Below are positions 36,701-44,808 of a stretch of DNA of 64,000 nt, piece by piece. The notes beneath the pieces are model-generated. The model ran no database searches. It saw nothing but the letters and a program-made list of their open reading frames with translations, and was not told the DNA's origin. Every line of letters begins with the position of its first letter. Position 1 is the first letter of the stretch. Location: NCBI RefSeq assembly GCF_024168045.1, contig NZ_CP100126.1, forward strand, positions 2,196,001 to 2,260,000, given 5' to 3'. The position numbers and the translations under genes are program-made. The stretch is from Dorea longicatena. Lineage in GTDB: Bacteria > Bacillota > Clostridia > Lachnospirales > Lachnospiraceae.

Positions 36701-37034
36701 CCATCCGTGACATCACGTGGAGTACATATTGCTTCTTATTTTTTATATTCAGGAAATCTGCACTATAGGCTCCTTCTGCCTTTCCAACTCCTTTTACATT
36801 TCTGACTGCCTTCACATCATCTTCCGTAATTCCGAGTGTACTGACTGCCTTGATATCCATCAGGTCTGACTTATCAAAATACGCATCTCCGGTAATCTTC
36901 ATAGATGGCTCGGATGCCCGGATGCCGGAAAAGAACGCTACTCCCAGCGCAACAATAAAAAGAATAGAAATAAAACGTCCGAAACTGCGGCGGATCTCCA
37001 TGTAAAAATTCTTACGCGTTATCTTTTTTGCCAT
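33723..37034 (-). CDS. Giant FtsX-type ABC permease with a long periplasmic coiled coil
   Basis: 1103 residues. An N-terminal helix (FGRFISILFIVALGVAFFSG) precedes an external domain, then a Gln/Lys/Glu-rich coiled coil from about 235 to 530 with several near-repeat units (AKAELDQAKAQLDASETKL). The FtsX core follows with helices near 565, 610 and 655, then another external domain and three C-terminal helices. FtsX motifs are seen in EEQRIEIGTMKALGYGN and TERQRELATLKVLGFYD. The ATPase gene ends 16 bp upstream. The coiled coil resembles that of FtsX/YbbP-like proteins that act across the cell wall, possibly on wall hydrolases or lipids; that role is inference. Confidence 0.92.
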   Translation of the reverse strand: MAKKITRKNFYMEIRRSFGRFISILFIVALGVAFFSGIRASEPSMKITGDAYFDKSDLMDIKAVSTLGITEDDVKAVRNVKGVGKAEGAYSADFLNIKNKKQYVLHVMSRMEDINKITVSEGRMPEKVGECLVDDQMKYKVGETIRLKSGTDDKVTDTLKVDELKVVGKGNSPCYIALNRGSTTIGTGIVSGFVVVPEKTFHLDVYTEMYVQVQDAKDLTAYTGAYKQKVKTVKKRLEAITEERGKIRKEELLDKANTKLEKAQKKLDDGKAESEQKLSDAERQITDGETQISQAKETLVSGKSQMEDARKKIWAKQQELDAAKKTYQNGLQQLEQGKKQYEQGKAAYDAQYAEAQEQIQTGEQGLAVYRAELDQGWDGYQTLLKNIEALKAQVSGETEQDQELTQKIRELEAQAQETKQTLDAKEQDYQTKKNELDAVKQQLTNAKAELDQAKAQLDASETKLSSAVASIESGQKQLDAGKAELEAQEQTLKKGEAEIAENEAKLADARKEYEDGKKTSEAEIAKGEKKLADAGKQISQIKNPKWYVYDRSTLIEYDGFGENADRMRAIGKVFPVMFFLVAALISLTGMTRMVEEQRIEIGTMKALGYGNFSIASKYLGYAFLATAGGSVLGVLVGEKILPYIIIYAYEIMYPHIPKIYVPYHMSYAVMASAASIACTMGATLASCYKELAAEPAVLMRPPAPKKGRRVFLERIGFIWKRMSFTWKSTIRNLMRYKKRFFMTVFGIGGCMALMLVGYGVRDSVYEIADIQYEEIQLYDGHIFYKDDVTKTEKEELKEYLKTDSDIQSYMEADMRSVTASGGGKKLSVYQCILGNPEIAEKYVDFHDRKTKESYSLTGDGVIVSEKTAKLLNVKEGDTIKVKKGTEKSVTVKIAHICENYMGHYIYFTPQYYKKVSGKTVKYNCIMFRAKNGYSEDQVKKAGEKILSKDQVLTISYLLDIRDQLDDMLASLNLVIIVLIVSAGMLAFVVLYNLNSINITERQRELATLKVLGFYDTEVAEYVFRENILLTLIGSVAGVVFGKILHLFVIQTVEVDAAMFGRSIYLKSYIYSFLFTIGFSLFVNWVMYFKLKKIDMVESLKSIE

Positions 37035-37050
37035 CTGCCGTCCCTGCCTT

Positions 37051-37755
37051 TTACCATTCTATGGTCTCAACCGGAACTGGTTGCGGATTCTGTATGATCT
37101 TATCCACCCGGCCGTTTTTAATCTTGATCACCCGGTCTGCCATTGGCGCAATTGCCGAATTATGTGTGATCAGAATCACCGTCATTCCACTGTTCCGGCA
37201 GGTATCCTGTAATAATTTCAAAATGGATTTTCCCGTATTATAATCCAGTGCACCGGTCGGTTCATCGCAGAGTAACAGCTTCGGATTCTTTGCCAGTGCT
37301 CTTGCGATCGACACTCTCTGCTGTTCCCCTCCCGACAACTGCGCCGGAAAATTATCCAGTCTTTCTCCCAGTCCAACTTCTTCCAAAACTTCCTGTGCAT
37401 CCATTGGATCCTTACATATCTGAAGTGCCAGTTCTACATTCTCCAGTGCTGTCAGATTCGGAATCAGGTTATAAAACTGAAAGACAAATCCGATATCATC
37501 TCTTCTGTATGCCGTCAACTGCTTCGTCGAATACGTTGCAATGTCCTGACCGTCAACCAGCACCTGTCCCGACGTAGCGGTGTCCATTCCCCCAAGAATA
37601 TTCAGCACCGTTGTCTTTCCTGCACCACTGGGTCCGACTACAACTGCGAATTCCCCTTTCTTAATCTCAAAGTCGATTCCGGCTGCTGCCATGATCTCAA
37701 CTTCCCCCATCTTATATATCTTCCTGACATCTTTTAAGGTCACAAATTCACTCAT
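37051..37755 (-). CDS. ABC transporter ATP-binding protein, partner of the giant permease
   Basis: 234 residues. Walker A is VGPSGAGKTTVLN, the Q-loop FVFQFYNLIPN, the signature LSGGEQQRVSIARAL, Walker B LLLCDEPTGALD and the H-loop VILITHNSA. It groups with the MacB/LolD/FtsE type that pairs with FtsX permeases. It is the first gene of a two-gene operon; ATG 37755 follows GGAGG. The left end of the palindromic element at 37826 lies about 70 bp upstream and may affect its promoter. Confidence 0.95.
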   Translation of the reverse strand: MSEFVTLKDVRKIYKMGEVEIMAAAGIDFEIKKGEFAVVVGPSGAGKTTVLNILGGMDTATSGQVLVDGQDIATYSTKQLTAYRRDDIGFVFQFYNLIPNLTALENVELALQICKDPMDAQEVLEEVGLGERLDNFPAQLSGGEQQRVSIARALAKNPKLLLCDEPTGALDYNTGKSILKLLQDTCRNSGMTVILITHNSAIAPMADRVIKIKNGRVDKIIQNPQPVPVETIEW

Positions 37756-37825
37756 ATACGTTTCCTCCGTGTGGGCATATTTGTATTATAATTATATCAT
37801 CTTTTCTACTTTATTTGGAATTTAA

Positions 37826-38155
37826 TTGGGATTTAATTTATTAACTGGGAAGCGGCCTCTCAGTCCTTGAAGGAAACAATAGATAAGGCTTCTTGTTCAG
37901 GTTCCATACCATAAGAAACACTAAGAGAGTCAGAATCACCTAAAAGCAAAGGAACTACGCTCAAACTCGGCGTTCGCCTCAAACACGTTCGCTTCGTTCC
38001 TTTAACGGTGCTTCTGACTCTCTAACTGTTTCTAACGGCATTCCACATTCACAATAATCCTTATCTATTGTTTCCTTCAAGTCGTGACTGACAGCGAATG
38101 TTAATAAATAAAATGCCCGGAAGTGTAACCCGGCGGAAGCCACTACGGTTACGCA
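37826..38155 (+). repeat. Left part of the palindromic element (second copy)
   Basis: 330 bp that match 13236-13565 almost base for base, from TTGGGATTTAATT through the first long hairpin to GGTTACGCA. After this the sequence departs abruptly, so the second hairpin and right end are absent. The few differences from the first copy (for example in stem positions) are scattered. It forms one flank of the FtsK-like gene segment. Confidence 0.9.
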
Positions 38156-38193
38156 ATTGTTTGTTTTTATGAAAAATGTGCATTTAAGATGTC

Positions 38194-38221
38194 TTGACAA
38201 GTATTGTGATTTTTTTATAAT
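38194..38221 (+). promoter_or_regulatory. Promoter upstream of the FtsK-like gene, first site
   Basis: Perfect consensus boxes TTGACA and TATAAT with a 16-bp spacer, starting 39 bp after the end of the repeat. The gene begins 422 bp downstream, so the leader would be unusually long. Confidence 0.65.
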
Positions 38222-38285
38222 GATACATATAATATCTATAGTATTACTATAAATCAGAACAATGTCCATGTTGGTAGCCAAAATA

Positions 38286-38313
38286 TTGACATTTGACATA
38301 AAAATCATATAAA
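38286..38313 (+). promoter_or_regulatory. Promoter upstream of the FtsK-like gene, second site
   Basis: TTGACA and TATAAA are spaced by 16 bp. The local sequence is very AT-rich, so this is less certain than the first site. Confidence 0.4.
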
Positions 38314-38551
38314 TAGTTAATAGCCTAGCTATTTTGATAGGGTGTGACATTAGCGACATATCTGTAGAAGATAATGTGATTTTGAATTCTTTGTACGAAA
38401 AAACGGATGGTTATCAAAAGTATAGAAAAGATTACATTGTGGTATAAAAAGCATAAGCAATAACTTATGTTTCATGTATGTGAAGGATAATAATATGTCC
38501 AAAAAAGTATGTTGAAGATTAAGGAGTGCGATTGTTATAGGGACGATTCGG

Positions 38552-38671
38552 ATGGGTTTAAAGATACAAATTAATGAAGGTATTAGAAAGATAGTGCACT
38601 ATGTAAACATATTAAAAGATTGTGTTGATAAGGAGATGTTAAAATGCGTCCGAGTCAGTATCACTACATAA
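38552..38671 (+). CDS. Possible 39-codon leader ORF overlapping the FtsK-like start
   Basis: ATG at 38552 opens a basic 39-codon frame (MGLKIQINEGIRKIVHYVN) that ends at 38671, 27 bp inside the next gene in another frame. No good ribosome site precedes the ATG; an in-frame ATT after AAGGAG lies 21 bp upstream. Translation through it would bring ribosomes to the AAGGAG of the FtsK-like gene. It may be chance. The rest of the leader, 38222-38551, shows no other feature. Confidence 0.25.
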   Translation: MGLKIQINEGIRKIVHYVNILKDCVDKEMLKCVRVSITT

Positions 38672-39999
38672 AACGTACGTTGTCGAGAACTTTGTATAAT
38701 CGGAAAATACAAAAGAAGCGTACAAAGAAGCGTAAGAAAGAGTTAAGAAAACAAAAAAGAGAAATGAAACGTAATATTCCCCCAAAAAGAGTCAAAACAT
38801 CTTCTCCGAAGCATTCAAAAGAAGAACTTAAAATTATATGGTTCACAATAGGCAAAATATTCTTTGGTGTGCTGGCAATAGTTCAACCAATCAGAGTTAT
38901 TGCTGAATGGAACAGGCTGGTAATCATAAACGGAGCATTTGGAAATATAGGACTTTTGATAGTTAATATTGCAGTTTGGGGAGGTCTTTCTTATTTATTT
39001 TCGTTTTTTATCAATAGAGAACATAATAAGAATACAGATCAGACAATTGTAAATGACAATACATATCATTTTGTTGCAAACGGAAAATATGAACAAGAAA
39101 ATTCTCAGCACACTAATACTGTTGCAAAAGTAAAAGAAAGCCAAAGCGTATCTGAACTATACAATTCAAAGGTTGAAAATACGAGTGTTGACGAAATACT
39201 AGAAAGCTCTTCAAATCCGACAATTAATTGTTGTAATCCAGCCGAGAATGAGAAAAAATCTGAAAAGAAATCAAAAGTAACTATTGAAAATCCAGATTAT
39301 TACTTAAAGGAAGCGGCAGAACTAATTATTAGCAAAGAAAAAGCATCTATTGGTATGTTGCAAAGAAATTTTAAAATTGGTTTTAACCGCGCAGATCGTA
39401 TTATAAATCAACTGGGAGAAATGGGAATTGTCGGTCCTGAATATGGAACTATGCCAAGAAAAATTCTTGTATCATTAGAAGATATAGATGCGATTTTTTC
39501 AAATACAACTTTTCGAACAGGTGAAAAAGTAGAAAACGAGAATATACAAAAGTTTTCTGATGAATTTGCTGCTTTATGTGTAGCAAATTGTGAGCTTGAC
39601 AAGGAGCAGAATTATACAAACAATATTACTGGCGGAAATGTAAAGTATAATGAAAAACGTTTTGATAACCTAGCAAATGATTCTGTTATAAGTGGAATGG
39701 TATCAAACGAAGAAATCAAGGAAGTATCTGATAAAGTTTTACATGTATATAACGAATTTGGATTAATGGTTATAATAGATGAAACGTTATGTACGAATCA
39801 ATATGTTATTTTGAAGCTAAAACCGATGCACGGAACCCGTATAACTGACATAATTTCAGTTCAAAATACTGTCGAAAGTATGATTGGAATGAAGTCATTG
39901 ATGAATGTTATGTATAAAAAGGGCTATATTGGAATGTTACTTCCAATCCATCAGTTCATAAAGAAAAAAGACGATAAAAATCCCACCACTGATGAGTAA
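38644..39999 (+). CDS. Membrane protein with FtsK gamma and alpha-like domains, no ATPase
   Basis: 451 residues; ATG 38644 follows AAGGAG by 7 bases. A strongly basic start (KKRTKKRKKELRKQKREMKR) precedes two membrane helices (about residues 80-98 and 105-125). A polar linker leads to an FtsK gamma winged helix at residues 220-280, with SIGMLQRNFKIGFNRADRII and MGIVGPEYGTMPRKILVS. The C-terminal 100 residues resemble the FtsK alpha subdomain (LKPMHGTRITDIISVQNTVE, then YIGMLLP). No Walker motifs are present. FtsK gamma domains bind KOPS-like DNA and contact XerD, so a membrane-tethered DNA-binding role is plausible. Flanking element copies suggest acquired DNA. Confidence 0.75.
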   Translation: MRPSQYHYIKRTLSRTLYNRKIQKKRTKKRKKELRKQKREMKRNIPPKRVKTSSPKHSKEELKIIWFTIGKIFFGVLAIVQPIRVIAEWNRLVIINGAFGNIGLLIVNIAVWGGLSYLFSFFINREHNKNTDQTIVNDNTYHFVANGKYEQENSQHTNTVAKVKESQSVSELYNSKVENTSVDEILESSSNPTINCCNPAENEKKSEKKSKVTIENPDYYLKEAAELIISKEKASIGMLQRNFKIGFNRADRIINQLGEMGIVGPEYGTMPRKILVSLEDIDAIFSNTTFRTGEKVENENIQKFSDEFAALCVANCELDKEQNYTNNITGGNVKYNEKRFDNLANDSVISGMVSNEEIKEVSDKVLHVYNEFGLMVIIDETLCTNQYVILKLKPMHGTRITDIISVQNTVESMIGMKSLMNVMYKKGYIGMLLPIHQFIKKKDDKNPTTDE

Positions 40000-40019
40000 T
40001 CAGTGGTAGGATTTTTTTT
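39979..40019 (+). terminator. Terminator of the FtsK-like gene
   Basis: ATCCCACCACTGAT and ATCAGTGGTAGGAT pair around GAGTA, followed by eight T. The stop codon at 39997-39999 is inside the hairpin. Confidence 0.88.
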
Positions 40020-40030
40020 GATATATAGTG

Positions 40031-40464
40031 TGGTGTATTTAATTCAGAAGCCTGTGGTGTTAGAACCGAAATAAAGCTTGAAAAAAATGTTCCTGCTCAA
40101 GTTCTATCGGAGAGTCAATTCTAAAGGGTTAAGTGCTTAAAGGTTCTGGCAAGCGGAAGGTTACACTTCCGGGCATTTCATTTATTAATATCCGCTGCCA
40201 GTCACGACTTGAAGGAAACAATAGATAAGGATTATTGTGAATGTGGAATGCCATTAGAAACAGTTAGAGAGTCAGAAGCACCGTTAAAGGAACGAAGCGA
40301 ACGTGTTTGAGGCGAACGCCGAGTTTGAGCGTAGTTCCTTTGCTTTTAGGTGATTCTGGCTCTCTTAGTGTTTCTTATGGTATGGAACCTGAACAAGAAG
40401 CCTTATCTATTGTTTCCTTCAAGGACTGAGAGGCCGCTTCCCCAGTTAATAAATTAAATCCCAA
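40031..40464 (-). repeat. Palindromic element, inverted and internally deleted (third copy)
   Basis: Read on the minus strand from 40464, it has the left end and first hairpin of the 615-bp element, then at 40047-40127 the far arm of the second hairpin, and at 40031-40046 a decayed right end (TGGTGTATTTAATTCAG against TGGGATTTAATTCAG). About 180 bp of the middle, including half of the second hairpin, are missing. It is thus a nearly complete copy facing the opposite way to the copy at 37826. The 40465-40509 gap holds nothing else. Confidence 0.85.
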
Positions 40465-40509
40465 TTGCGCTACGGTGGTCAGCTTTCAATGAGTGGATCT
40501 AGCTCTGCC

Positions 40510-41661
40510 CTACAGCATCTCTATAAATGCCGCAATACGGGTATTCAGCTGTCCGATATCAGCCTGTGAGTAGTCTGTCTCTACATTGATATACGGGATT
40601 CCTTTCTTCTCATTTACAAATTTGCGGATAGAGAGTGACTCAACATTATATGTATGACAGGCCTGAAGTGTCATCTCTACAACTCCGTCTACCTTGAATT
40701 CATCGATCAGGCGGTCAAGGAGATCCAGTCTGTTTGGATTCGGTGTCATAACGGAACATCCGATATTCAGATAACGTCTTGCCAGTGCATCATATACATC
40801 CGAATTCTCTTCGTCAACTAATTTATCGAAAGATTTTGCTCCGTTGCAATTCTCGAACGCTACTACAACTCCACCATTGTCTTCTACTGCACGGATCACT
40901 TTCTCGGTTGCTCCTCCGATCGGGCATCCGGTGATCAGAATACGAGGCATCTTATCAAGTCTCTTTCCTTCTTCATATTCTTTTTCAATCTTCTCTCTCA
41001 TTGCTTCGATCTCTGCCGGAATTGCTTTACGGTCAAACTTGAATCCGCTTCCGTATAATACTTTGAACAGGTCACCGCCTTTGATCGGTGCAGGGTCAAG
41101 TGTCATAACGTGATACAGCTCTTTCATAGCTTTTCTTACTTTATTTTCTTCTTTTACAGCCTCTAATACAGCTTCATCTGTAATCTCTACGTCGAATTTC
41201 TTTTCCAGATATTTTTTGAAACGGATCAGCTCACTCTTCCACAGCTGTAATGCCATCTCACTCTGTGTATTTGGCAGTTCCATCACAAATACATCTTTGA
41301 AATCTGACATATACTCATACATTTTCTTCTTTCCGTCACAGGTTGTCTCCCCAACAACTACATCTGAGAAATAGAAGAATGGACATTTATCAGTCTTGGC
41401 AAATCCATAGCTTGATTTGATCAATGGACATAAGTTCTTTGGCAGGTCTTTCTCTGCATCCGGAATGGTCTCATCGGATACAGAACATAAGCCTACCGTA
41501 ACTGCTCCCATTGCTCTTGCGATCTCTGCCGGAAAATAAGTACAATATGCTCCGACAACCGGAACTCCCTGATCCTTTAATCCTTTCATTGCCATAAATG
41601 ATTTCTGACGCTGCTCGGCAAATTCTTCGAACACTTCCGGCAGTTCTTTAATTAACTCCAT
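40510..41661 (-). CDS. Double-cubane-cluster protein (2-hydroxyacyl-CoA dehydratase family)
   Basis: 383 residues. Conserved cysteines typical of the family occur in VVGAYCTYFP, VGLCSVSDE, KNLCPLIKSSYGF, DKCPFFYF and VGETTCDGKKKMYE, with later ones in ITGCPIGG and LQACHTYN. These proteins hold a [4Fe-4S] or double-cubane [8Fe-9S] cluster and reduce difficult substrates with electrons from an ATP-driven activase. The activase gene at 44809 is the obvious partner. The gene is divergent from the desulfurase-like gene with 265 bp between, a region with AT-rich promoter-like sequence but no clear boxes. Its substrate is unknown. It closely resembles the N-terminal half of the 717-residue fusion at 53271. 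Confidence 0.9.
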   Translation of the reverse strand: MELIKELPEVFEEFAEQRQKSFMAMKGLKDQGVPVVGAYCTYFPAEIARAMGAVTVGLCSVSDETIPDAEKDLPKNLCPLIKSSYGFAKTDKCPFFYFSDVVVGETTCDGKKKMYEYMSDFKDVFVMELPNTQSEMALQLWKSELIRFKKYLEKKFDVEITDEAVLEAVKEENKVRKAMKELYHVMTLDPAPIKGGDLFKVLYGSGFKFDRKAIPAEIEAMREKIEKEYEEGKRLDKMPRILITGCPIGGATEKVIRAVEDNGGVVVAFENCNGAKSFDKLVDEENSDVYDALARRYLNIGCSVMTPNPNRLDLLDRLIDEFKVDGVVEMTLQACHTYNVESLSIRKFVNEKKGIPYINVETDYSQADIGQLNTRIAAFIEML

Positions 41662-41926
41662 ATTAAAATTCCTCCGTATTTTTCCTGATTTTTTGATAAA
41701 TTTTTCATAAGACTATCATACCACTCACACTTCATTTTACCTAATAGGAAATATTAATAAATCGGTTCATTCTATCATTTTTATCTATAATCATCATTTG
41801 TTTTCTCTATGATAACGTACAAAGCTATATTATTTTTGATAATCCTCTGTATTTTCCATCCGGTAATCTGTTACAATATCGATAAATGCTACACGAACTA
41901 TATAATGTCTTATGGAGGTTTTCGAT

Positions 41927-43081
41927 ATGAATCCAAAAATATATTTTGACAATGGCAGCACATCCTGGCCGAAAGCACCCCAAGTTGCCTCTTCTATGTC
42001 AGAACTTTTAGAATCCGGCGCCTTCAATATCAACCGGGGAAATTATGAAGGTGCGTATGAGCTGGAAAGTCTGGTGCTTCTCACACGTATGCAGCTCGCC
42101 AGACTTTTTCATGCACCGGATTCCAGACATGTCATATTCACACCGGGAATCACTTATTCCCTGAATTATCTGATCAAAGGTCTCCTGAGACCCGGAGATC
42201 ACGTACTGGTCAGCAGCCTGGAACATAATGCCGTGATGCGTCCGCTCTGCCAGCTTGCTTCACAGGACATTCATTACACGATGATCCCTGCTGAAACAGA
42301 TGGTACAACGCAACCGGAATCTGTCGAAGCACTGATCCGCCCGGAGACAAAAGCAGTCATCATGCTTCATGCTTCCAATGTATGCGGAACCATTCTGCCG
42401 ATCCGGGAGATTGGTGATATCTGCCGGCGTCATCATCTGTTCTTTGCCGTAGACACTGCACAGAGTGCCGGTTCTGTCGATATCGATATGCAGGAATGTA
42501 ATATTGATTTTCTTGCTTTTACCGGACACAAGGGTCTGCTTGGTCCCCAGGGTATCGGCGGCTTTCTGATATCGGAAGCACTGGATCATGAACTGACGCC
42601 TCTGATCGCAGGCGGAACCGGAAGCCAGTCGGATTCACTCCTTATGCCGGACTATCTCCCGGACAAGTACGAAAGCGGTACCATGAATCTTCCGGGTATC
42701 ATCGGACTTCACGCTGCCCTGACTTATCTGGAAGAAGCAGGCATTCCGGCTATCCATCAGAAGAAAATGGAACTGACCGGATATTTTCTTAAAAGAATAC
42801 AGGAAATCCCACAGGCACATATTGCGGGAAAACAGACGATTCAGAACCGGCTTGCTGTCGTCTCTCTTGATTTTCCGGAGTATGATAATGCCGAGATTGC
42901 ATTTTCCCTGGAACAGGATTACGGGATCATGACAAGAGTCGGTCTTCATTGTGCTCCGATGGCACATCAGGCCCTGCATACCATGCCACATGGAACCATC
43001 CGTTTTGCCTTCAGCCACTTCAATACCACAGAAGAAATTGACTGCTGCATCGACGGGTTGCGAGAATTATTCTCAGTATAG
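41927..43081 (+). CDS. Cysteine desulfurase-family PLP enzyme (class V aminotransferase)
   Basis: 384 residues from ATG 41927, which follows GGAGG. The PLP Lys is in [17 protein letters not shown], with His in [12 protein letters not shown] and Asp in [15 protein letters not shown] catalytic-type Cys lies in [13 protein letters not shown] near the C-terminus. It belongs to the branch often found beside DUF3343 and selenium/molybdenum hydroxylase genes rather than to housekeeping IscS/SufS. It would mobilise sulfur or selenium from cysteine or selenocysteine. Placement directly before the double-cubane operon suggests sulfur supply for that cluster (inference). Confidence 0.88.
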   Translation: MNPKIYFDNGSTSWPKAPQVASSMSELLESGAFNINRGNYEGAYELESLVLLTRMQLARLFHAPDSRHVIFTPGITYSLNYLIKGLLRPGDHVLVSSLEHNAVMRPLCQLASQDIHYTMIPAETDGTTQPESVEALIRPETKAVIMLHASNVCGTILPIREIGDICRRHHLFFAVDTAQSAGSVDIDMQECNIDFLAFTGHKGLLGPQGIGGFLISEALDHELTPLIAGGTGSQSDSLLMPDYLPDKYESGTMNLPGIIGLHAALTYLEEAGIPAIHQKKMELTGYFLKRIQEIPQAHIAGKQTIQNRLAVVSLDFPEYDNAEIAFSLEQDYGIMTRVGLHCAPMAHQALHTMPHGTIRFAFSHFNTTEEIDCCIDGLRELFSV

Positions 43082-43175
43082 AATTTACAAATATATCTTA
43101 TCGAACTTGTGAATTATCTATAACCAATTCCTCCGGTATGCATTGCCCTGACCTTCCAAACGTGTTACGGTTATT

Positions 43176-43185
43176 TTATCGATAA
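43176..43185. promoter_or_regulatory. TTATCGATAA palindrome upstream of the double-cubane operon
   Basis: A perfect 10-bp palindrome 36 bp before the ATG at 43222. The same 10 bases lie between the -35 and -10 boxes of the feoB promoter at 50667-50676, and a 9/10 match (ATATCGATAA) is at 41876-41885 before the desulfurase gene. It may be a shared operator for iron or redox control. Confidence 0.4.
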
Positions 43186-43221
43186 CATCGGATCAATTAC
43201 ACTATAAGGAGGTATTTTAAA

Positions 43222-44499
43222 ATGGCTGATTATCGTAAAATGTGGGAAGAACTTGGGATGGATGTAGACCTGCATGACCAGCTCTGCGCAGTACTGCCGC
43301 AGGCATTCGGGGATGTATTTTTATCACAGGAAAACCGTCCAGATTCTATGGACTATTATAATATGGTGGTTGCCGATATTCATGGTATCCGTCCTGCGGA
43401 ACTGATCGAACATCAGAAAAAAGGCGGGAAGGTATTCGGTACATTCTGTGTATATGTACCGGATGAAATCGTATTCGCAGCAGATGCCATTGCTACCGGA
43501 TTATGTGGCGGATCCCAGTTCTGGGTTCCTGGCGGAGAGAAAGTCCTGCCTGCCAATACCTGTCCACTGATCAAGGCATCTGTCGGTGCACGTCTTGACC
43601 GTACCTGTCCATTCTTCCGTATCGCAGATATGTTCATTGGGGAGACAACCTGCGATGGTAAGAAGAAAGCATGGGAGATTCTTTCTAAAGATGTACCGTT
43701 ACATGTCATGGATCTTCCACAAATGAAGCGTGCCAAAGATATCCGGGCCTGGGCAGAAGAAATCGAGACATTTAAGAATGTCGTGGAAAAATTTACCGGA
43801 AATGAAGTAACTGCTGAAAAACTGGCAGAAAGCATTACATTAATTAATAATAAACGAAAAGCCCTGGAACGTCTTTACAACCTGCGTAAGAATGAGAATC
43901 TTCCGATCAGCGGATGTGATGTGCTTCTGATCTCTCAGATTGCATTCTATGATGATCCTGCAAGATTTACACAGATGACAAATAAGTTATGCGACGAGCT
44001 GGATCAGAGAGTGAAAGACGGTGTGAGTGTTGTCCCTGCCGGAACCAAACGTATCATGCTGACCGGAACTCCTCTTGCAATTCCAAACTGGAAGCTTCAT
44101 AATATTGTAGAGACCAGCGGAGCAGCGATCGTCTGTGAAGAGATGTGTACAGGAACCAGATATTTCGAAAATCTTGTTGATGAAAGCAAGACAACCCTGG
44201 AAGACCAGTACATGGCTCTGGCCGAAAGATACATGAAGATCAATTGTGCATGCTTTACACCGAATGAAGGACGTATCGATGACATCTTACGTCTTGCAAA
44301 AGAATACAAAGTTGATGGTATCATTGATGTGAACCTTAAGTTCTGTAACCTGTATGATACCGAGGGATATTCCGTAGAGAAAGCAATGAAAGAAGCCGGA
44401 ATCCCTGTTCTTGGAATCGAAACTGATTACACTGACAGCGATGCCGGACAGCTTCGTACCAGAATCAGTGCATTTATCGAAATGTTAGATAATAAATAA
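43222..44499 (+). CDS. Double-cubane-cluster protein, operon form
   Basis: 425 residues; ATG 43222 follows AAGGAGG. Cluster cysteines are in GTFCVYVPDE, TGLCGGSQFW, ANTCPLIKAS, RTCPFFRIAD and GETTCDGKKK, matching the longer form of this family (DCCP). Later blocks MLTGTPLAIPNW and INCACFTPNEG complete the two Rossmann-like domains. Such proteins use low-potential electrons from an ATP-dependent activase, encoded two genes downstream. The physiological substrate is unknown. DUF3343 lies between the two genes. Confidence 0.92.
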   Translation: MADYRKMWEELGMDVDLHDQLCAVLPQAFGDVFLSQENRPDSMDYYNMVVADIHGIRPAELIEHQKKGGKVFGTFCVYVPDEIVFAADAIATGLCGGSQFWVPGGEKVLPANTCPLIKASVGARLDRTCPFFRIADMFIGETTCDGKKKAWEILSKDVPLHVMDLPQMKRAKDIRAWAEEIETFKNVVEKFTGNEVTAEKLAESITLINNKRKALERLYNLRKNENLPISGCDVLLISQIAFYDDPARFTQMTNKLCDELDQRVKDGVSVVPAGTKRIMLTGTPLAIPNWKLHNIVETSGAAIVCEEMCTGTRYFENLVDESKTTLEDQYMALAERYMKINCACFTPNEGRIDDILRLAKEYKVDGIIDVNLKFCNLYDTEGYSVEKAMKEAGIPVLGIETDYTDSDAGQLRTRISAFIEMLDNK

Positions 44500-44518
44500 G
44501 TAACCGAGGTAACAGATC

Positions 44519-44779
44519 ATGCAAAAGATACAGCATTATGTATTATTTCCCAACCATGACAACGGGATGCGTCTGTATGGGATATTAAAAGAAGCCGGTA
44601 TCAAGGCCACCATCGCTCCTACGCCGCGCGCAGCCAGTAAGTGCTGCGGCATCTCACTGCTCGTCAGAGAAGAGGATCTGGAAGCGATCCGGAAATTCAT
44701 CGACGAGAATCATATTGAGATCTTGAAAATTGCCGCCATTGAACGGGATATTAATCCACGGCGGGACAGATATTGTTAA
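44519..44779 (+). CDS. DUF3343 protein, putative sulfur/selenium carrier
   Basis: 86 residues of the DUF3343 family. The fold is a ferredoxin-like beta-alpha-beta starting HYVLFPNHDNGMRLYGILK. A vicinal cysteine pair occurs in AASKCCGISLLV, and the last residue is also Cys. The family is repeatedly found with selenium or sulfur trafficking genes and is proposed to carry Se/S; that is known context, not proof. Its position between the double-cubane protein and the activase suggests help in building or protecting the cluster. Confidence 0.85.
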   Translation: MQKIQHYVLFPNHDNGMRLYGILKEAGIKATIAPTPRAASKCCGISLLVREEDLEAIRKFIDENHIEILKIAAIERDINPRRDRYC

Positions 44780-44808
44780 AAAATTAGTGTTAAGCGAGGA
44801 AAGAATTT

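Larger units (their letters stand above)
37826..40464 (+). mobile_element. 2.6-kb segment bounded by inverted copies of the palindromic element, FtsK-like cargo
   Basis: Both outer ends are left-type ends of the element facing inward: TTGGGATTTAATTTATTAAC at 37826 and its complement ending at 40464, so the segment has long (about 300-bp) terminal inverted repeats. The outer bases are flanked on each side by AATT if the ends are taken as GGGATT/AATCCC, a possible 4-bp target duplication. The interior is far more AT-rich than the surrounding genes and holds one gene with its own promoter and terminator. No transposase is encoded. Two separate insertions that happen to face each other is the alternative. 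Confidence 0.6.

Noticed and set aside
37826..40464. CRISPR-like array, because repeats recur in the region
   Set aside because: Repeat units are about 300 bp, palindromic and only two, without regular short spacers or cas genes.
43413..44324. Minus-strand frames inside the double-cubane gene
   Set aside because: They oppose a gene with clear family motifs and show no independent features.
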